This document shows, piece after piece, positions 61,367-64,000 of a stretch of 64,000 nucleotides of DNA. This DNA is from Phycisphaerae bacterium (GTDB lineage: Bacteria > Planctomycetota > Phycisphaerae > UBA1845 > Fen-1342): NCBI GenBank assembly GCA_028279405.1, contig JANQNU010000036.1, forward strand, positions 124,001 to 188,000. The letters run 5' to 3'. The translations under genes and the position numbers were made by a program. Position 1 is the first letter of the stretch, and each line of letters opens with the position of its first letter. The notes under the pieces are model-generated. The model saw only the letters and a program-made list of their open reading frames with translations. It ran no database searches and was not told where the DNA came from.

Positions 61367-64000
61367 ATGGACGCGTCGTCCGACTGGTATCACGATCAGG
61401 AGCAACTGGTCGACATCATTCGAGGCGGCGCTGCCGCGCTGCACCCCGTTCCGCGCATCACGGGTTATGACGAGATTCGTGAGATCAGTCGCGGGGGGCA
61501 GGGGGTCGTCTATTGTGCCGTGCAACGATCGACCAACCGGACCGTTGCCGTCAAGGTCGTGCTGGACGGCGCCTTGGCCACGCCGGCCCGGCGCCGCCGA
61601 TTCGAGCGTGAGATCGAGTTGGTGGCCGGCCTGCGGCACCCGCACATCGTTCGCGTCTATGACAGCGGCGAGACCGAAGACGGGCGGCTGTACTACGTGA
61701 TGGAGTTCATCGAAGGCGTTCCGTTGGACGCGTTGCTGCCGTCGGCCGGGGCATCCGACGCGCGACGCTACTTTGGCAATGTTCGCGACACGCTCGCTTT
61801 CTTCGCCAAGATCTGCGACGCCGTCACGTTCGCTCACCAGCGTGGCGTGATCCATCGCGATCTGAAGCCGAGCAACATTCGGGTCGATGCGCAGGGATCG
61901 CCGCACGTATTGGATTTCGGGCTCGCGAAAGAGATCGATCAGGTCGATCCGCATACGGCGGTCAGTGTCACCGGTCACTTCGTCGGATCGATGCCGTGGG
62001 CGAGTCCCGAACAGGCGCGGGGCGCCGTGGGGCAGATTGACGTCCGGACGGACGTGTACGCGCTAGGAGTGATCCTCTATCAGCTATTGACCGGGCAGTT
62101 TCCCTACGCCGCGACGGGATCGCTCTCGGAGGTGCTGGAGACGATCCAGAAGGTCGAGCCGACGCGACCGCGTGCGTTGCGGCGCGAGTTGGACGACGAG
62201 GTCGCAACGATGGTCTTGAAGTGTCTCGCGAAGGAGCCTGAGCGGCGTTATCAATCCGTCGGCGAACTTGCCGGTGACCTGCGGCGGTATTTGGCCGGCG
62301 AGCCGATTCTCGCCAAACGCGATAGCGCCTGGTACACCTTGCGAAAGGGTCTGGCCCGCTACCGCACGGCGGTTCGGGTCGTATCTGTGCTGGGCCTGGG
62401 CACACTTGCGTGGGCGATTTCGGTCTCGATCTTCTATCGCCGAGCGACGACGGCCGAGAACCTGGCGCAACAGAATCTGGGTGCGGCACGGACGGCGCGG
62501 ATCCATGCCGAGCGCGAGGCGGCGAAGGCCGGTGCCATCAATACGTTTCTGCAGGATATGTTGCGATCGGTCGACCCGTGGGAGGAGGGACGCGATGTGC
62601 GGGTCAAGGACGTGCTGGACAAGACCGCCGGCGAGATCGATCGGCGGTTCGCCGACCAGCCGGAGGTAGCCGCTGCACTGCACGCGACCCTCGGCGCGAC
62701 TTACCTGCAGTTGGGCGCTGATGCCGCCGCCGAGCGCCATCTCACGCAGGCCCATCAGATGAACGAGTCGCTCTATGACGAGGACGCACTCGAGATGTCT
62801 CGTCATCTGATTCGCATGAGTCATCTGCATCTGCGGCTGGGTGCGTACGACGAGGCCGAGCAGGCTTCGCGAACCGCGGCTGAGAACATTGAGCGGTTGC
62901 TCGGCCGTGATCATATCGAGACCCTGCGGGCAGCCGAGAACCGTGCGATGGTGCTGAACCACCGTGGAGAGGCGCAGCCGGCCATCGAACGCTGGGAGGA
63001 GCTGTTGCCGCAGATCATTGCGGTGGCGGGAGAAAACAGCCGGGAGCACCTGAAGATCACGCACAACCTCGCGCAGGCGTACCAGATGCAGGGTGAACTC
63101 GACCGTGCCCGGGCGCTTTTCGAGGATTTGCTCGAGCGGCAACGGCTCGTCCTCGGGCCGCAGCACGTCGAGACCTTGACCTCCCTGAACGTCCTGGGAA
63201 CGGTCCTGCGCTACCAGCAGCAGTTCGAGCCGGCCGAGAAGGCGATGCGCGAAGCGCTGGAAGGGTTGCGGGCGGCGTTGGGGGAGGACCATGTCTCGAC
63301 GCTGATCGTGCTGGCCAGCCTCGGCAACCTGATGGCCGATATGGGGCGGATGGATGAGGCCGAGCGCTACATGCGTCGGGCGCTCGAAATCCGCAAGGCG
63401 CAGTATGCGCCCGATCATCCCGAAACGTTGGTCGCAATCAGCAATCTGGCGGTGCTGTTGAGCGACACCCGCCGGCCCGACCAAGCGGAGGCGGTTTTGC
63501 GCGAAGCGCTGGACGCCGCTCGTCCGCAGCTCCCGGAAAGCAACACGCAGCTCCAGACACTGCTCAACAACCTCGCGTACGCGATCCAGCAGCAGGAGCG
63601 TTATGCGGAGGCGGCCGCCATGTTTCGGGAGGCGTACGACCTCCGTCGGGAGCATCTTGGACCGAAACACGCCCACACACTGCTGTCGATGCGCAACCTC
63701 GCCTACGCTTTGTTCAAGATACCGGACGCCGAGGCGGCGGCCGCGTTGTACCGGGAAGCGATCAGCCTGCACGAAGAGGCGTTGGGCCCGGAGTCATTCG
63801 ACACCATCATCTTGATGAACAACTACGCGCAGCTTCTGGTCAGCCAGGATCGGTTGGCGGAGGCCGCCGATCTCGCAGCGACGGTCGTCGACCGGGCCCG
63901 CGTGGCACTGCCCGCGAAACACTGGGCGATCTTCGCGTTCCAGGGCAACTACGGAACGTATCTGATGCAGATCGATCGGAACGACGAGGCCGAGCGCGAA
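61367..64000 (+). CDS. Membrane Ser/Thr protein kinase with TPRs, 3' partial
   Basis: Receptor-like kinase running off the window end after 878 codons. ATG 61367 has GGAG upstream. The kinase domain (about residues 34-295) has the glycine loop SRGGQGVVY, Lys63 in VAVK, catalytic HRDLKPSN (Asp165) and DFG (Asp183). One membrane helix lies near residues 333-358 (VVSVLGLGTLAWAISVSIF). From about residue 390 onward, TPR repeats of the kinesin-light-chain type follow (for example NLAQAYQMQGELDRARALFE and related 42-residue units). Its partner sigma factor lies just upstream. Unlike the 42489 kinase, the catalytic loop is canonical. The C-terminus is missing. Confidence 0.92.
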   Translation, partial: MDASSDWYHDQEQLVDIIRGGAAALHPVPRITGYDEIREISRGGQGVVYCAVQRSTNRTVAVKVVLDGALATPARRRRFEREIELVAGLRHPHIVRVYDSGETEDGRLYYVMEFIEGVPLDALLPSAGASDARRYFGNVRDTLAFFAKICDAVTFAHQRGVIHRDLKPSNIRVDAQGSPHVLDFGLAKEIDQVDPHTAVSVTGHFVGSMPWASPEQARGAVGQIDVRTDVYALGVILYQLLTGQFPYAATGSLSEVLETIQKVEPTRPRALRRELDDEVATMVLKCLAKEPERRYQSVGELAGDLRRYLAGEPILAKRDSAWYTLRKGLARYRTAVRVVSVLGLGTLAWAISVSIFYRRATTAENLAQQNLGAARTARIHAEREAAKAGAINTFLQDMLRSVDPWEEGRDVRVKDVLDKTAGEIDRRFADQPEVAAALHATLGATYLQLGADAAAERHLTQAHQMNESLYDEDALEMSRHLIRMSHLHLRLGAYDEAEQASRTAAENIERLLGRDHIETLRAAENRAMVLNHRGEAQPAIERWEELLPQIIAVAGENSREHLKITHNLAQAYQMQGELDRARALFEDLLERQRLVLGPQHVETLTSLNVLGTVLRYQQQFEPAEKAMREALEGLRAALGEDHVSTLIVLASLGNLMADMGRMDEAERYMRRALEIRKAQYAPDHPETLVAISNLAVLLSDTRRPDQAEAVLREALDAARPQLPESNTQLQTLLNNLAYAIQQQERYAEAAAMFREAYDLRREHLGPKHAHTLLSMRNLAYALFKIPDAEAAAALYREAISLHEEALGPESFDTIILMNNYAQLLVSQDRLAEAADLAATVVDRARVALPAKHWAIFAFQGNYGTYLMQIDRNDEAERE

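Noticed and set aside
62084-63772. 562-codon minus-strand frame opposite the second kinase
   Set aside because: The plus-strand reading has kinase motifs, a membrane helix and TPRs; the antisense frame has none.

Overview
The window reads as a chromosomal segment of a planctomycete, most likely of the Phycisphaerae type (inference). It is GC-rich. It carries prepilin-like [20 protein letters not shown] leaders followed by the VCGSNLRQ signature, secreted proteins ending in [17 protein letters not shown]-type dockerin-like tails, 'GACC' cysteine repeat exoproteins, ECF sigma factor/Ser-Thr kinase gene pairs and small zinc-ribbon membrane proteins. All are habits of that phylum. No tRNA, rRNA, CRISPR array, insertion sequence or prophage was seen.

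Layout. 0-3.6 kb: 2-oxo-acid dehydrogenase E2 (5' end outside the window), E3 and methylthioadenosine phosphorylase. 3.9-9.2 kb: an acidic lipoprotein, a zinc-ribbon membrane protein and a large secreted metzincin-like protein whose zinc site is destroyed. 9.7-16.7 kb: an HD-GYP protein, a lipoprotein, a probable small structured RNA, exported proteins, a pseudopilin-like protein and two small membrane proteins. 16.7-20.4 kb (minus strand): phosphofructokinase, a membrane protein and an ABC-2 exporter, arranged as one operon. 20.5-27.3 kb (minus): an FG-GAP exoprotein with 18 cysteine-rich repeats, and a lipoprotein joining three hydrolase modules. 27.4-29.4 kb: topoisomerase VI subunit A and a zinc-ribbon membrane protein. 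29.9-37.9 kb: CPA2 antiporter, TIGR01777 epimerase, GH20-like glycosidase, orphan ABC ATPase, HtrA protease and a shortened HEAT-type (AlkD-like) protein. 38-42.4 kb: M20 peptidase, PocR-GAF-PP2C phosphatase and a small secreted protein. 42.5-48.4 kb: kinase and ECF sigma pair, a lone groEL and a DUF378 protein. 49-56.9 kb: SBBP-repeat protein and two tandem paralogous secreted caspase-like peptidases. 56.9-64 kb: sigma-54 activator, ECF sigma with a pseudopilin-like anti-sigma candidate, rpmH, and a second ECF sigma with a Ser/Thr kinase that runs off the end.

Themes. Signal transduction is dense: three ECF sigma factors, two receptor-like kinases, a PP2C phosphatase, an HD-GYP protein and a sigma-54 activator. 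Export is dense too: at least seven proteins with Sec leaders, three lipoproteins, and five proteins sharing a dockerin-like C-terminal tail. Intergenic DNA holds several families of short palindromes that recur with compensating arm changes, and one pair of tandem MITE-like units.

The strongest leads for new biology are: the duplicated caspase-like exopeptidases with a conserved leader hairpin next to the Shine-Dalgarno; the three-hydrolase lipoprotein, divergent from a bacterial topoisomerase VI A gene across a 16-bp palindrome; the dead metzincin; the anti-sigma/pseudopilin fusion; and an orphan terminator that probably ends a small RNA. All functions are inferred from motifs read by eye; no database search was run.
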